64,000 nt of DNA, taken from Micrasema longulum. Lineage: Eukaryota; Arthropoda; Insecta; Trichoptera; Brachycentridae. Shown in pieces: positions 32,480 to 44,039 of the stretch. Numbering within the stretch: position 1 is the first letter of the stretch; each line of letters begins with the position of its first letter. Under the pieces are notes generated by a model that had not been told where the DNA came from, did not search any database, and saw only the letters and a list, made by a program, of their open reading frames with translations. The stretch covers positions 147,496 to 211,495 of the forward strand of contig JAGVSM010001345.1 in the NCBI GenBank assembly GCA_022494885.1, written 5' to 3'. Position numbers and translations under genes: made by a program.

Positions 32480-33160
32480 CTTTGGGCATCAAATGGCCGA
32501 ATCCATTTGAAATCGGACGACTAAAACCTAAGCACATAAAATAAAACATGGCTTGCACAACTTATAATGGGTTTTTAAATAATTTCATTTGAAAATGTCA
32601 ATAATTCTTGTAATTGCTGTATTATGAAAGTGAATGTTGAACATCTAATGGCCGCAAATGCTGACAACTCCAACTGCTATGATTAATATTAACAATTAAT
32701 TGATTTTACTAAATGTATTTTGTGAGGACGAAGCGTCGTCCGATCACATTTTTTTCAGATTTAGGGTACGGAAGACAGTACCTTAGATTATGGAAATGAC
32801 ATTATCATAATCACACTTTTGTTTACTTGAAGCCATTTTGAAATAAAATGATTATCCTTATTTTGAAGAAGTATATTACTTTTTTGCATGACACAAGAGA
32901 AAAAAAAAATCTGACATTTTTTAATTTCTACATAGTCGGGACCAAAAACATAATTTCTATTTTAACTATTGTTATTTGCGTACAAATTAAAAAATATCAA
33001 TTCCGTTATCCAAATACATATTAATTCAAATTTATTGCAGCTGACAGGGAAAATAATTTTGAGAGGGAAAGATGTAAGCCTAAGCATTAGTTCAAATTGC
33101 CACTTTTTCTGACTCTAGTCAGATATGCTACTGAGTGTCTACATTAGGGAGTTATTAAGA
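32480..33160. other. intron, unrecognised
   Basis: AT-rich, no coding or transposon signature seen. Confidence 0.4.
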
Positions 33161-33740
33161 ATAGAGAAAACATTTTAGTGAAGAAAATATGGAAGTCTGA
33201 GCAGTAGGGAAATATCACGTTTTCTTTTTTTTTAATTATAAATAATTAAGGGTTTATGAAACTTCATTAAAAAAAATCTGCTTATTAGTATATCAATTTT
33301 TTTTTAATATATCATTTTTAATTCCCGCAAAAATGGCTCATTGCATTAGCCACGCCCCTAATATGTCACGATCCGGTTAAATTTTGACCTTTAGTTGTGA
33401 CAGTTCAAATTTAAATAGAACGTCATCACGAATCTTGACGTCACAATTTTCAAGGCCAAACATGTCACGTTTTCATTTAAAAAAAAAAATATTTTTAAAA
33501 AAGTGAATGAAAACATTTTTTCCGCAATATCCATATTACTTTTAGAAGAACAATTAATATTTTTTAATTTGTTTCACATGTTTTTATCAGAAGTCATAGT
33601 ATGTGATATTTCCCTATTACAGAGCTTAGGACCTGTCTTTGGTTGGTTCAAGCGGTCACTTTACAACTGTAGCATTCACCACTCTGCCCATGTTCAAATA
33701 TCCACATTTCCATCTGTTGACTTTTGTAACCTTGTCTGCG
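33160..33740. repeat. dispersed repeat family J flanked by family D pieces
   Basis: 33300-33620 (GGCTCATTGCATTAGCCACG, AACGTCATCACGAATCTTGA, CACAATTTTCAAGGCC) recurs inverted at 50640-50975. D-family pieces lie at about 33165-33215 (GAAGAAAATATGGAAGTC) and 33615-33730 (CACTTTACAACTGTAGCATT), so J may sit inside a D element. Confidence 0.6.
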
Positions 33741-33774
33741 TCTTCGGCCAAGAAAGACGTGGCATAATCAGATG

Positions 33775-33935
33775 AACGAAATTCCCCGGTCCAAAAGTGA
33801 GCACGGTCACGCGGCGCCTTGCCGCGCCCGCGCGCTCTCTATGGTCACTACACTTGTTTACCATGTGTTTGAGTTCACCGCGCCGCAAACCTAACCCGCC
33901 ACTATGGGCAAGCACTATTGCTAATAGCAACGATC
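33775..33935. other. isolated GC-rich segment of unknown origin
   Basis: GGTCACGCGGCGCCTTGCCG and CACCGCGCCGCAAACCTAAC stand out in a very AT-rich intron. Short open frames on both strands lack recognisable motifs. Unidentified transposon piece or diverged element. Confidence 0.35.
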
Positions 33936-33939
33936 AATT

Positions 33940-34635
33940 GAAAATTTTACTAAATCAAGTATTTGCTTTAGGAAAGGTATTTTCCTTTTTTTACTGTCTT
34001 GTGTCATGAAAAAATGTTTTTAATCAATAGTTTTAAATGAAATAATGTTCTAAAAATTAATCACTAATAGTCTAATGTAATGGCTTTAAGAAAACAATAA
34101 TAAAAATATATTTACAATCCTGATTTGCTCTGTATTGTTTTATGCAATTAACCAAACCAAAATAATGAAATAATACATGGCAATATATGGAGAAAACTTA
34201 AGATGTACTGTGTATGAATTTATTCTATATTTAAGAACTTAACAATAATAATTTATTTAGATTATTTTTAACTTAGTTAACTAGCATAGTTACGAGTACC
34301 TACATATTATTACCATATTTACTCAAAAACTTTACCGTTTGAAGATTCAGAATTTGTGCGTGTTTTCTTGTTCTAGAACTTTAAAAAACATTAACAATAA
34401 TATGGTGTGCATACAAGGAAAACTGGCCATGTCAAAATTTTCGTTTCTTGGCAGATCAAGATTGAAGTTTTTACATGGTCACAAACTAATCGTTTTGCTA
34501 TTTACATACAGCACTTTTGATTTTAAGATTCTTTGGCTTTGCATAATCAAAGGATTAGCAATGTATTGTGTTGGTATGGAATTGTTTGAATTTTTTTAAT
34601 GTTTGCTGTAGGAGATGTTCATATACATAGGTTTA
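33940..34635. other. intron, unrecognised
   Basis: AT-rich. An 86-codon frame at 34339-34599 has no motif I recognise. Confidence 0.4.
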
Positions 34636-34639
34636 CAAC

Positions 34640-36010
34640 TTTGATCGACTGGCCACGCTGGCCACTACTTTTTTCCATCTTTCGGGCAGCGTACAAATCC
34701 CACCTTGAATTTTTTTTCATCTTTTGAAGCAATTCACGATCCACGAACCCACGAAGAAGAAAATCCAACTTTTTTCTTCGTCGTAAGACCAGAAGGGCTG
34801 ATCAGCCAGGCCGTGTGCCATTGATCGAAACAAGTGATAGTCAGAGGCAGCAATGTCTGGAGAATATGGCCGGTGGGGTATGTCTTTACCACTTTCGCAA
34901 CATGGGGTCGAGCATTTTTTTTTTATAATACAATAAGTTCATATTATACTCCTAGAAGTTATTTTTAAAAACTCATTTGTGACTGTACATATAAAGAAAA
35001 CATTTTTGTGGCAATACGTAATTTCATACATAGTAAATACATTCGGAATAGTGAGAAAACATAATATAAGAATCATAAATTACAGTAATCTATATAAATT
35101 ACATTAAAAACTATCACTTTCAAAAAGATTTGAGTAATATTTTTTAATTACGACACTTTTGGATTTGCTATTCGACTTTTCGTGTTTCAGCTCATGGGGC
35201 AGTTTATTAAATTCGAAATGGCCAATATTTTCCAGAGACCTTCGCCAAACTTCGTTGAGCAAAACTTGGATACATGAAGACTCCCCGAGTTACGCGTATT
35301 GTAGTAGTGAATATCATGACCAAATGTGTATTTTAAATTTGTGTGAGCGGGAAAGTTTATAATATTCAAAATAGTATTGGTTATGTCATGCAGTGGCATC
35401 GCCTTGAGAGGAAATATTTTTGTCTGACGGTAGATATCCTTGACATAGGAATACCATGTTCATACTGCAAAATCGCTTTATCCTGTCTCTCGTTTTTTTT
35501 TTTATTTCCTCGCTTCTGAATCGTTCCCATGGTCACTTCCAATGATCGTGCCAATTTTTCTCGACTTTGACTCGAGTCTTCATCAAGTAATGTCTCCAAT
35601 TCTGCATCTTCGAAAATCTTTTCTCTTCTACCGCTCTGGTTGTCTTCGACGTGAAAATACCTTTCTTGAAGCGTTGAAACCACTTATGACGTTCTTTGAC
35701 GAATAGCGGCCTCACCATAAGTAATTGAGGGCATTCGATGAGCTTCAGCCACAGATTTCTTTATATCGAAGCAGAAAGTTAAAACCTCCACAAGCGACGA
35801 GAATTCGGTTCGTAAACTGATATTTTCAACCGAGAATAACTTTACGTTGCAGACACAAATCGACTAATGTTTCTTTGAGGTTATGTTGAGAGATGTTCAA
35901 ATTTATTGCATGACGTGTAAGATCTATTCATTTCGACCACTACTTACCGCTAAAGTCGTCTACATGAAACGGCGGAAGCAAAGTTGTACTCGATACAATA
36001 ATCAATTTCG
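34640..36010 (-). pseudogene. mariner transposase relic interrupted by a LINE fragment
   Basis: The minus-strand N-terminal part (35385-35720) reads KERHKWFQRFKKGIFTSK, SGRREKIFEDAELETLLDED and SSQSREKLARSLEVTMGTIQ, the helix-turn-helix region of mariner transposases. The C-terminal part (34640-34910) matches the end of the relic at 22640 (GCTGATCAGCCAGGCCGTGT region). The middle is deleted or displaced by the insertion at 34915-35372. Confidence 0.8.
34915..35372 (-). mobile_element. LINE 3' fragment nested in mariner
   Basis: A poly-T run at 34915-34926 (poly(A) on the minus strand). The minus-strand frame reads GHDIHYYNTRNSGSLHVSKF and GEGLWKILAISNLINCPMS; the HxYNTRN-type motif marks the C-terminal end of several LINE reverse transcriptases. 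Confidence 0.65.
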
Positions 36011-36650
36011 TAAAACAACTTTGAGATATAAGTGCTCTTTTTTCAGATCCAGCTAAAACTTCGGTGAAAAAATCTCAAAATTACAAAAAATTGGCTTGAC
36101 CAGTTTTCCTTGTATGCTCACGATATGATAAGAATATATTTATAACTTAGCCACATATGATGTTTTTTTTATATTTCGACATTATGAATATTGTTTCAAA
36201 TATTATTTATTACTTTTCCTTTTAAATAATCACATGTTTTTATTTTATGTGACTTATGTTACCTTTTATTATTTTCTATGCACAAATTCTGACAATTCAT
36301 TGTTCCCAATCGATCTTTTATCTATGTAGACGTAGTTCATGGATTAAACTAGATCATTAAACATAATTAAACAGTTTTGGTAGGTATTATAGAAATACTA
36401 ATTAATACTTTTCATAGATGAATTTTGTAGTTATACCCTTAAAAACATTTTAATTAGAAATAGAAAAATGAATTCATTAGATTTTTAACAAAGATGCTGC
36501 ATAGTAATAGTCAATATAATTTGTAACAACTTATAAGAATTTGATTTACATATTATGCTAGTGATAAAATGTATAAAATCATACCAATTTCCTATAAAAG
36601 AATGCCCTAATATGGTAGATTAATAGCGCTAGGTCCTAATTTCATTGGAA
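36010..36650. other. intron, unrecognised
   Basis: AT-rich without recognisable signal. Confidence 0.4.
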
Positions 36651-36654
36651 GTAC

Positions 36655-36960
36655 GAAAAAAGCGAGGAAACATCTTCTTCTTCAGTTTCAATCCTGAGGA
36701 TTGGTTGTTAGTAAAGCTCTGCATCTTTTCTTCCACTCGGCTTGGTCTTCAGCGATCCTCTTCAGCTCCAGTCTATATTGAGGCTTTGCTCCAGACCATG
36801 CCAATCGATCCCTCAATCATTCCCTTTAGTATATTGCGCAGGAGATTTTCATGCCTGATTTTTACGATTCAGCTGAGAACCTCGCCATTTGTTATGCAGT
36901 GTCTCCAGGAAATTCTTACTGATTCACTATGAACGACCCATGCAAGAGATGTATCGACTC
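36655..36960 (-). pseudogene. LINE 3' relic (RTE-like)
   Basis: The minus strand reads ELKRIAEDQAEWKKRCRALL and TTNPQD, the usual last residues of RTE-type reverse transcriptases. Further upstream similarity is broken. Confidence 0.55.
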
Positions 36961-36969
36961 AATCCAAAA

Positions 36970-37385
36970 TCACATCGGAGTCACCACTGGAGGATTTTCG
37001 TTGTTGTTAGGGTTGGAGCTTCTACCCCAGCTAGAGATTGACAGCATGTCGGATAAGATACTGCACTTTGTTGTCAAGCACGAGAGTAACGGCGATGGCG
37101 GTTGAACTGGTTTGCTGGACTTAAGCTAGTTGAGCTGACTTGGTTGGGCTGACTGGCATTACTACGCCCTGTTGTCTCTTAATAGGTTGCGTTCCTTTGT
37201 CTTCATGTCTCCGTGGCCGGAATGAAATCAATGTACTCCGAAACGTTGCACTTACGTGGACGAATATCTTATTTGCAATATTGTTGCTCTTGAAGAATAT
37301 GATGTATTGTATTCAATTTAAAATTCTGAGTTGCTTCTTCGGCGGTAGTTACCAGTTCACTTGACTTTGTCATACCCAATCGCGG
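36970..37385. repeat. dispersed repeat family K, copy 1
   Basis: GTTGGAGCTTCTACCCCAGC, GATAAGATACTGCACTTTGT and GGCATTACTACGCCCTGTTG recur at 39750-39930, 40460-40720 and 51000-51310. Non-coding here. Class unknown. Confidence 0.6.
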
Positions 37386-37399
37386 GTTTATCATTATTA

Positions 37400-39110
37400 A
37401 TTTCACCTTTGCCCCGAGGTTTCCTCTCTAGCATTGTGGTTTCAGGCTAGAATAACTTTCCAAGCAGTTGTGCATTCAACTATGGTCAATCAATTTTAAA
37501 ACAGCTTGGATTGTTTCCTCAAGACATAAAAGAAGTAAAAATGTCCTAGATAATATTGACATACCAACAAAGTCTTCGTCTAGGTTGTCTAATATTTTTG
37601 GAACATTCAAATCTTATTAGATTTTACACCATATTAGGATTGTACAGGGTGCGGTGTAATAGTCACACATTCCAAAAAATCATTAATTTTTAATGTCGGT
37701 CTTCGATTGTTGCCCAAATCGTGATCTTGTAAACATTGAAGATTCATTATCCGGGCCTTTAAAAAAAATGCAGAGTGCGACTGCGACCCAGAGGGTCTTT
37801 CTCCCCTCTCTTTCCGCCCTTTCGCTCTCCTGATTTGAGCCCCTGAGACTTTCCACATGAGCTGAGGTTTTTAAAGATTCTCGAACCCTCGAAGAACTCG
37901 GGGAACCATCGCCCGAACTCCTCATTAAATGCTGGCTAGAATGATTAAAAACTGAAAGAATATTTATCCACTGGCACTTTACCAACATGAGTCTTAAGGA
38001 ACGCCATTTGTTTAAAATTTTCCAATTATTAAAGGCAAAAAAATATTTTTTTAGTTGAGTCAACTGTTAGAACTCTCCTGTAGGTTTTTATTAGTACAAT
38101 TCCATATAGAAACCCCAATAGAAGTAATATAAATAGACACTTTCATAGTTTTTTATTGTTTTTAGCTCTCTCCTTGAAATAAATAATACTATAATTACTT
38201 CTGCTACCCTCAGATTTAATATAATAAAACCCGCTCTTAGTTTATAACAATACCCTCTAGTGTTTAGCGAAGAATATTTATCTACTCTTGATATGTGTAA
38301 AAATAAAACTTGTATACTGAGGTGATATAATCAAAACTCAACCTCCATCATGTTCAGACAAATATATTTATTTTAAATATAAACTTTACTTTTTTTTATA
38401 TCTGTACAAGACAAGACATTAAAACAATATATGTACTTTTATAAGATAAACCACAAGACATGAAACGGAATGGTCAGGAAACAAGATTTTGCGTTGGTGC
38501 GATTATCAAAACATCATTCTTTGAACTTTTTTTTCTCATAATTTCCCCTTAGCTTTGCTAAACCCCGTATAAAACAAAATACGTTGGGAGGATCATTACC
38601 GCACTTCTGCTACAGGTAAAATCACTAAAATATTTTTCCCTACGCTGGCTGATGCAGCAAACTTCCATCTTCATCACCAAAGTTGCGTCTTTTGACAATC
38701 TAGTGATGGATTTTGTAGAAAAATGAACAAATATTGTTTACTTAGTCATAAATCTAAGAGCTCTCAGAATGCTACTGAATGGCGGGCGAGCCCAAGTCCT
38801 TGCATCAAAGCATCTCATTCACATAACATGTGTAAAGATGTTTTATCATCTGCACTGCAGAACTTACATCTAGAAGACTCATAAAGGTACATTTTAGCAA
38901 GGTGTTCATTTAATCTGCAGTGCCCTGTAAGGGCTCTAGTGATTACTTTCACTTGGGTTCAGCTAAGTTTTAAAGTGGAAAGCAAACCTTTGAGAATACC
39001 CTTTTAGTAGCTCCTTTGCAGCACATAGTAGATGCCATTTCAATTTGTTGGTATTTCATTTGAACAGCGGCATAAAATAAATTAATGAATACAATAGGTG
39101 TAAAGGTTTT
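37400..39110. other. intron, mostly unrecognised
   Basis: At 37644, ACAGGGTGCGGTGTAATAGT resembles a transposon end. An overlapping minus-strand frame of 126 codons (37683-38063) has no motif I recognise. The remainder is AT-rich. Confidence 0.35.
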
Positions 39111-39118
39111 CACGGTCA

Positions 39119-39348
39119 CTATTATCAATATGTATATTTTTTGGGTGATCCCGTGTAAGTTCGTTCCGGCGTTTCGACTACCGTTGCAGGAGCCATCTTC
39201 TACAGTTTATCGAGAAGATGAACGCTCTAGATCTGCAATGGTATCCTTCTACAGTTTACCTTGTAGATGGCTCCTGCAATGGTAGCCGAAACATCGGAAC
39301 AAATTCAATTTACACGGGACCTCCCAAAAAAGATACATATTGATAATG
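39119..39348. mobile_element. fold-back element, arms about 80 bp
   Basis: Left arm (ATTATCAATATGTATATTTT, TTGGGTGATCCCGTGTAA, CTACCGTTGCAGGAGCCATC) is the inverse of the right arm (GATGGCTCCTGCAATGGTAG, CCGAAACATCGGAAC, TTTACACGGGACCTCCCA). It ends about 155 bp before exon 39503. Confidence 0.85.
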
Positions 39349-39502
39349 AATACAATATTTATATAATGAACAATGAACACAACTGTTTTGAAATTTTATT
39401 TTCAGTATACAAGTTGTTATTTGTATTTTATTGACTATCGAGGGTTTTGGCATCCATTGCGTCCTTTCGTTGATTTATACCTGTGCTCGCGCCACGTTCC
39501 AG

Positions 39503-39700
39503 GCTACTTGAAGAGCAAAGTGCGCAGCGGAGACCGCTGTGTGGACTTCTGGAGAGCGGAGAAGAGATTCCGCTTCTGGATTCGCCACATGGTGAAGACG
39601 CAGTGGTTCTACTGGTTTGTCATCGTCCTCGTATTCTTCAACACCGTCTGCGTCGCAGTGGAGCACTACAATCAGCCCCCCTGGCTGACGGACTTACTGT
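39503..39700 (+). CDS. cac: cac exon: end of I-II linker and domain II S1
   Basis: Acceptor GTTCCAG ends at 39502, donor GTAAGT at 39701. It encodes [37 protein letters not shown] and the IIS1 helix [20 protein letters not shown]. The upstream intron (26146-39502) is the longest in the window at about 13.4 kb. The exon starts and ends with split codons that fit its neighbours. Confidence 0.97.
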
Positions 39701-39749
39701 GTAAGTTTAACTTTTAAAAATATTTGTTTTAGAGAACTAGGGTTAAGTA

Positions 39750-40330
39750 GTTGAGGGTTGTTGAGATTCCAGTTAGAGATTGACAGAAGACATGAGGTTG
39801 CTGTTTCATGCATATTTGTTACATGGCAAATAAGATACAGCACTTCGTTGTGTAGCGCGAGCGTAGCGGCGATGATGGGTTGAAGAGACTGCTTATGAAC
39901 TACATGCTGGAACTGAGCGACTACGTCAACCTTTCCCTTACTGTCCTAAAAACACCCGCGAGTTACGGTGCTGTGAAGTCACTACACATTAAAAAAATAA
40001 GAGATTTAAAAAGGAAAAAATGGAATATTTATAGGGAATGGCTTTAATTATCTATAATTTAATTTAAAGATGATAATATTTAAAATCTAACTGCTTAAAG
40101 CATAAAAAAAACCATTGGGTATCGCTTACGACTCGGGCGAAACGTGCAACCGCGCTAACTTGCCGAGAGCTACTAATAATAAGTGGCTAGTACTAGACTA
40201 CGTGACTAACTGCGAAGGGCGTAAATTCTGTACTTTTTTCATCATACGCAACAATGTAAAACATTGGTATACTGTGAGTATAATCTATCCCCAATTTCCG
40301 ATAAAATGCTTTTTTTGTGCCTAATAAGTA
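39750..40330. repeat. dispersed repeats K (copy 2) and F (copy 2)
   Basis: 39750-39930 is K (CAGTTAGAGATTGACAGAAG, AAGATACAGCACTTCGTTGT). 39944-40250 is the inverted copy of F at 5985-6310 (CCATTGGGTATCGCTTACGA, CTAGTACTAGACTACGTGAC). Confidence 0.65.
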
Positions 40331-40459
40331 CTTATTATTTAATAACAAATTATTCCAGTCGATACGTAAATGTGTAATGGAAGAATACTGAAAATCTAAA
40401 CCCGATATTTATTATATTTATAAATTTATTATAATTATTAGACGCAATGTGTACTAGCT

Positions 40460-40725
40460 ACACATCACCGGGGAGGGAGGGTTAAGTTGAGTCTTCGGAC
40501 TGGCTGAGCTATCTGGGCGTTGACTGCGCCTTGTGGTCTTTTTATAGGCCACGTTCCTCTGTTGTTTATTTCTTCATGGTAGGTCATGGCGGTGTTAATG
40601 TTCTGCAGGACGATGCTCTTGTCTTTCTGTGCAATACTGTTAGAGTTGCATAAATTGTTGTATTGGATTCTATAGAAAACGATGACTTGCTTCATCGGTC
40701 ATTGCACTATAATTTTAGGTAAAAT
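40460..40725 (-). repeat. dispersed repeat family K, copy 3
   Basis: GGCGTTGACTGCGCCTTGTG, TTTATAGGCCACGTTCCTCT. The minus strand has a 76-codon frame (TWPIKRPQGAVNAQIAQPV) whose short pieces recur in the other K copies, so K may derive from an unrecognised coding element. Confidence 0.5.
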
Positions 40726-41004
40726 TATTTAGCACGTGTGTATCATCGATCATAGACTATGAGCCCTACAGAACTTTTAGAGAAATGGAAAGTATGTTGC
40801 CCCCAACGATTGATTATTGCCCCCAAAGTATGATTCCCCAATCTGAAATATTTATGTATTTCAAAGAACGCTTGGTAAGAAAGGACTTGAAAATGTCAAT
40901 TTCAGACTTGTGCCAATATCATCGCTTAGGCGTGAAGTTCTTAAAATATGCCATATCTAACTAAAACTTCTACACTAATTGTTAATAAATGTATGGGATT
41001 TCAG

Positions 41005-41219
41005 ATTGCGCAGAGTTCGTATTCCTGGGTCTCTTTATGATGGAGATGTTCATCAAGATGTACGCGCTGGGGCCGCGGATATACTTCGAGTCTTCCTTCA
41101 ACCGGTTCGACTGCGTGGTCATCCTGGGCTCCATATTCGAGGTCATCTGGTCAGCGTACAAGGAAGGTTCCTTCGGCCTCTCCGTGCTGAGAGCCCTAAG
41201 GCTGCTTAGGATATTTAAG
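41005..41219 (+). CDS. cac: cac exon: domain II S2-S4
   Basis: Acceptor ATTTCAG ends at 41004, donor GTAAAA at 41220 (weak +5). It encodes IIS2 ([20 protein letters not shown]), IIS3 ([19 protein letters not shown]) and the IIS4 voltage sensor [18 protein letters not shown]. Length is 215 nt, ending in phase 0. Confidence 0.97.
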
Positions 41220-41224
41220 GTAAA

Positions 41225-41635
41225 AAAGAAGATCGTGTTCGACAGTTCTTATTTTAAAATTTATGAATTTTCACAGCCTTTCAGATATGCATTGAGTTTT
41301 TCTAATTTCACTGATTTATATATATATATATATATTGTCTTCTCCCCCTAACACTGTGAAGTGTAGTCTATCTCGCTCAAGCCGCATTTTCACCACATTT
41401 TGTATTTTTTGTACGAATTTATAGTTAACTCCTAAAAGGCTTGCCGAAAAAAAATCCGTCTGCAAACGGTACTGTAAAATTGTGTTACATTAAGCAAAAC
41501 ATGAAATATTTTGATAAACAAATATTTAAAAAACAACAATTTAACTTTAATAATATTGTCTTTATAAGTTCAATGACGCAGATGAACCATATATTGAGTT
41601 TTTCTACTGAGATTTCTTGGTGGAACTGCATTTTA
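41225..41635. other. intron, (TA)n and AT-rich
   Basis: (TA)n at about 41319-41336. No coding signal. Confidence 0.5.
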
Positions 41636-41637
41636 AT

Positions 41638-41833
41638 TATAATAATAAAAATACTTACATAGTTTTATTCCACTTTTATTTGTAAATTTTACCAGTGACT
41701 GGGTCTCGTTGTGACCGACTGGTCATCGACATCGTCAAACCAGTCTGACGATGTCGGTCACGACAAAACCCGGTCACTGGTAAAAATTTACAAATAAAGG
41801 TAGAATAAAACTATGTGCGTATTTATATTATTA
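41638..41833. mobile_element. fold-back element, arms about 90 bp
   Basis: Left arm (ATACTTACATAGTTTTATTC, TTTGTAAATTTTACCAGTGA) is the inverse of the right arm (GTCACTGGTAAAAATTTACA, GAATAAAACTATGTGCGTAT). The centre carries GACGATGTCG in both directions. It lies in the 0.8-kb intron between two domain II exons. Confidence 0.88.
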
Positions 41834-42006
41834 AAAGCAGATGAACCATTTGGAAAAAATGTTCAGAAGGAACAAAAAAACATCAATTTCATCAAGTTTG
41901 CAGTCATGACTTATTTAAAATTGCCCCTTGCTCTTTGAAAAAATGTGTTATCTTGACGTTATATGAAATAAAAATTGATCGAATGAATTTGTACTTGTGA
42001 TTTCAG

Positions 42007-42219
42007 GTTACGAAGTACTGGTCCAGTCTCCGGAACCTCGTCATATCTCTCCTGAACTCCATGAGATCCATCATATCTCTGTTGTTCCTGCTCTTCCTCT
42101 TCATCCTGATCTTCGCACTGCTCGGCATGCAGCTGTTTGGTGGCCAGTTCAACTTCGACGATGAAACTCCGCCCGCCAACTTCAACACCTTTCCCATCGC
42201 TTTGCTGACAGTGTTTCAG
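42007..42219 (+). CDS. cac: cac exon: domain II S4-S5 linker, S5 and pore start
   Basis: Acceptor TTTCAG ends at 42006, donor GTAACA at 42220. The 71 codons read [20 protein letters not shown], then S5 [20 protein letters not shown], then [20 protein letters not shown] and [10 protein letters not shown] at the start of the pore helix. Phase 0 at both ends. Confidence 0.98.
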
Positions 42220-42224
42220 GTAAC

Positions 42225-42900
42225 ATCGCCATTTTACTTTCTTCTCTCCCTTAACCTCTATCACTGCATGGGCCCTCTCTCTTCCTTCCCTTTTTACCCC
42301 TTATACTTAGTCAATTTTTATTTCTCAAAAAATATTTATGTCTATAAATATTTTGTTTTATAGTGAAAATATAACAAAACAACAATAGGTTTTACAATAG
42401 GAGCTATCAGGTTTTTGGAAGATTTTTTCTGTTAGTGCCTATTTCAATTTTGATTGGAATTTTGTTAGTTTTGTTATATGTGTTCATTATTTCAATTTAT
42501 ATTTTATGTTGTTCTTGTACTTATATTTTTGCTGTCTATTGTTTGTCTATATTGTTATTCGTGTTGTTCTTATGTTTAGTGTAAATTAATATCACTTGGT
42601 TTTGGCCGATGTTATCATGTTTTGGTAGAAAGCCCTAATAAAGGGGGGAAAAAAAACCTAGATACCCATTTATCAACAAAAAGGCTCTTTCCTTTTATCC
42701 GAATCCGAACAGTTTTTGCACGCTTTTACGACACAATCTGTCATTTTCAATTTAATTAAATGTCAATCTCACGCAAAACCAGTTTATCGAAAATTCAAAT
42801 ATCGAAAAAACGTTTGCTGAACCAACTAATAGCATGCAAGCAAACGTTCGGGCAGGACAACGTATTTTGGGTCCACTAGTTTAATTATAAAATTGTATGG
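42225..42900. other. short intron, unrecognised
   Basis: 42585-42650 (GGTAGAAAGCCCTAATAAAG followed by a G/A run) looks like a retroposon 3' end. Nothing coding. Confidence 0.35.
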
Positions 42901-42908
42901 CTTTGCAG

Positions 42909-43082
42909 ATCTTGACAGGAGAAGATTGGAACGAAGTGATGTACAACGGGATCAGGTCCCAAGGTGGTCCGAAGGAGGGTATGATCTACTGCCTCTACTT
43001 TATCATCCTGGTGCTGTTTGGTAACTACACGCTGCTCAATGTGTTCTTGGCTATCGCCGTCGACAATCTGGCCAATGCTCAG
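42909..43082 (+). CDS. cac: cac exon: domain II pore and S6
   Basis: Acceptor TTTGCAG ends at 42908, donor GTAAAC at 43083. The 58 codons contain the filter [14 protein letters not shown], whose Glu is the domain II member of the EEEE ring, and the S6 helix [20 protein letters not shown], followed by AVDNLANAQ. Phase 0 at both ends. The upstream intron is short (689 bp). Confidence 0.98.
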
Positions 43083-43429
43083 GTAAACCATCAGACTATT
43101 CTAACCTGGAATATTTGGCTGATTTGTATGGTGACATTTTTGTGAGAAATCACCTCAAGGGTGCTTTAGAATTCTACACTGAACCTTTTCTGTACCGCTA
43201 GGTATTGCCATGGCAGTATCCTGTAGGCTCCCAAGTTTTAGGCAATTAAAAAAAAGATTAACCTTAAGCGACAATTTTGAAAACATATTTATTAGTAGAG
43301 AATCATAAATAAATACACAATATGTCATTTAAGACCCCATTGTCTCAGAAATATGCAATTGAAATTTTAGAAAAATGACAGGGTTGTCACTAGCCACAAA
43401 CGTTTTTATTTTACATTATTATATATTAC

Positions 43430-43570
43430 CGATTATTATTTTATTAATTTTAAGCGAGCAGCTTAAAACTGATTTGCTCAAATATATTTTAAGAAGAGTT
43501 AGTTGTTGGCGTATTTCAATCTTTCCGAAACAAATCTAGTCCATTTTTGAACCTCAATTCATCATCAACA
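43430..43570 (-). repeat. CR1-group LINE 3' end fragment
   Basis: CGAGCAGCTTAAAACTGATT, then CTTTCCGAAACAAATCTAGT and CCATTTTTGAACC are the reverse complement of the end of the relic at 22230-22605. Confidence 0.65.
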
Positions 43571-43695
43571 TTTCTAAATATTTCTCATGTTCGATCGAAA
43601 TTTAATTAAAATGTAATTACGTTGACGTGGTTTTGACACCTGTCCAATGGACCGCGACCGGTCCAATCAAATCGGACCGGTGACCGAATGTCCGT

Positions 43696-43942
43696 AAAGC
43701 TAGGGTTTCCTAGGACAGCGGTGCCTGTATTTTAACGGCCGTAGTGAACGGTGATGCAGTGGACAGCCATCGTAACGGTGACTAGAGTGTGGTTTTCTAG
43801 GAAAACGGTGTTATCAACACCATTTAACACCGTTTTCCTAGGAAACCACTCTCTAGTCGACGTTACGACGGCTGTCTACTGCATCACCGTTCACTACGGC
43901 CGTTAAAATACGGGCACCGCTGTCCTAGGAAACCCTAGCTTA
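43696..43942. mobile_element. near-perfect palindrome, arms about 117-120 bp
   Basis: AAGCTAGGGTTTCCTAGGAC at the left is the inverse of GTCCTAGGAAACCCTAGCTT at the right. TTAACGGCCGTAGTGAACGG and GGTGATGCAG also mirror each other, with a loop of only about 10 nt. Only scattered mismatches. GC-richer than its surroundings and non-coding. Confidence 0.9.
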
Positions 43943-44039
43943 ACATGCGCACAAAGGATGACAAAAAATGCGGTTTCGTGAGTTTTTAAATAAGTTCCTA
44001 TATTTTTTTCTCATGGGTTTTTAAAAACTTTTATTTAAA

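Noticed and set aside
37683..38063. 126-codon minus-strand ORF
   Set aside because: No recognisable domain; composition looks like chance read-through of a less AT-rich patch. Kept only as unrecognised.
43696..43942. Transcription terminator or microRNA precursor
   Set aside because: Arms of about 120 bp are far longer than a miRNA hairpin, there is no expression evidence, and bacterial-type terminators are not relevant here. Best read as a fold-back repeat.
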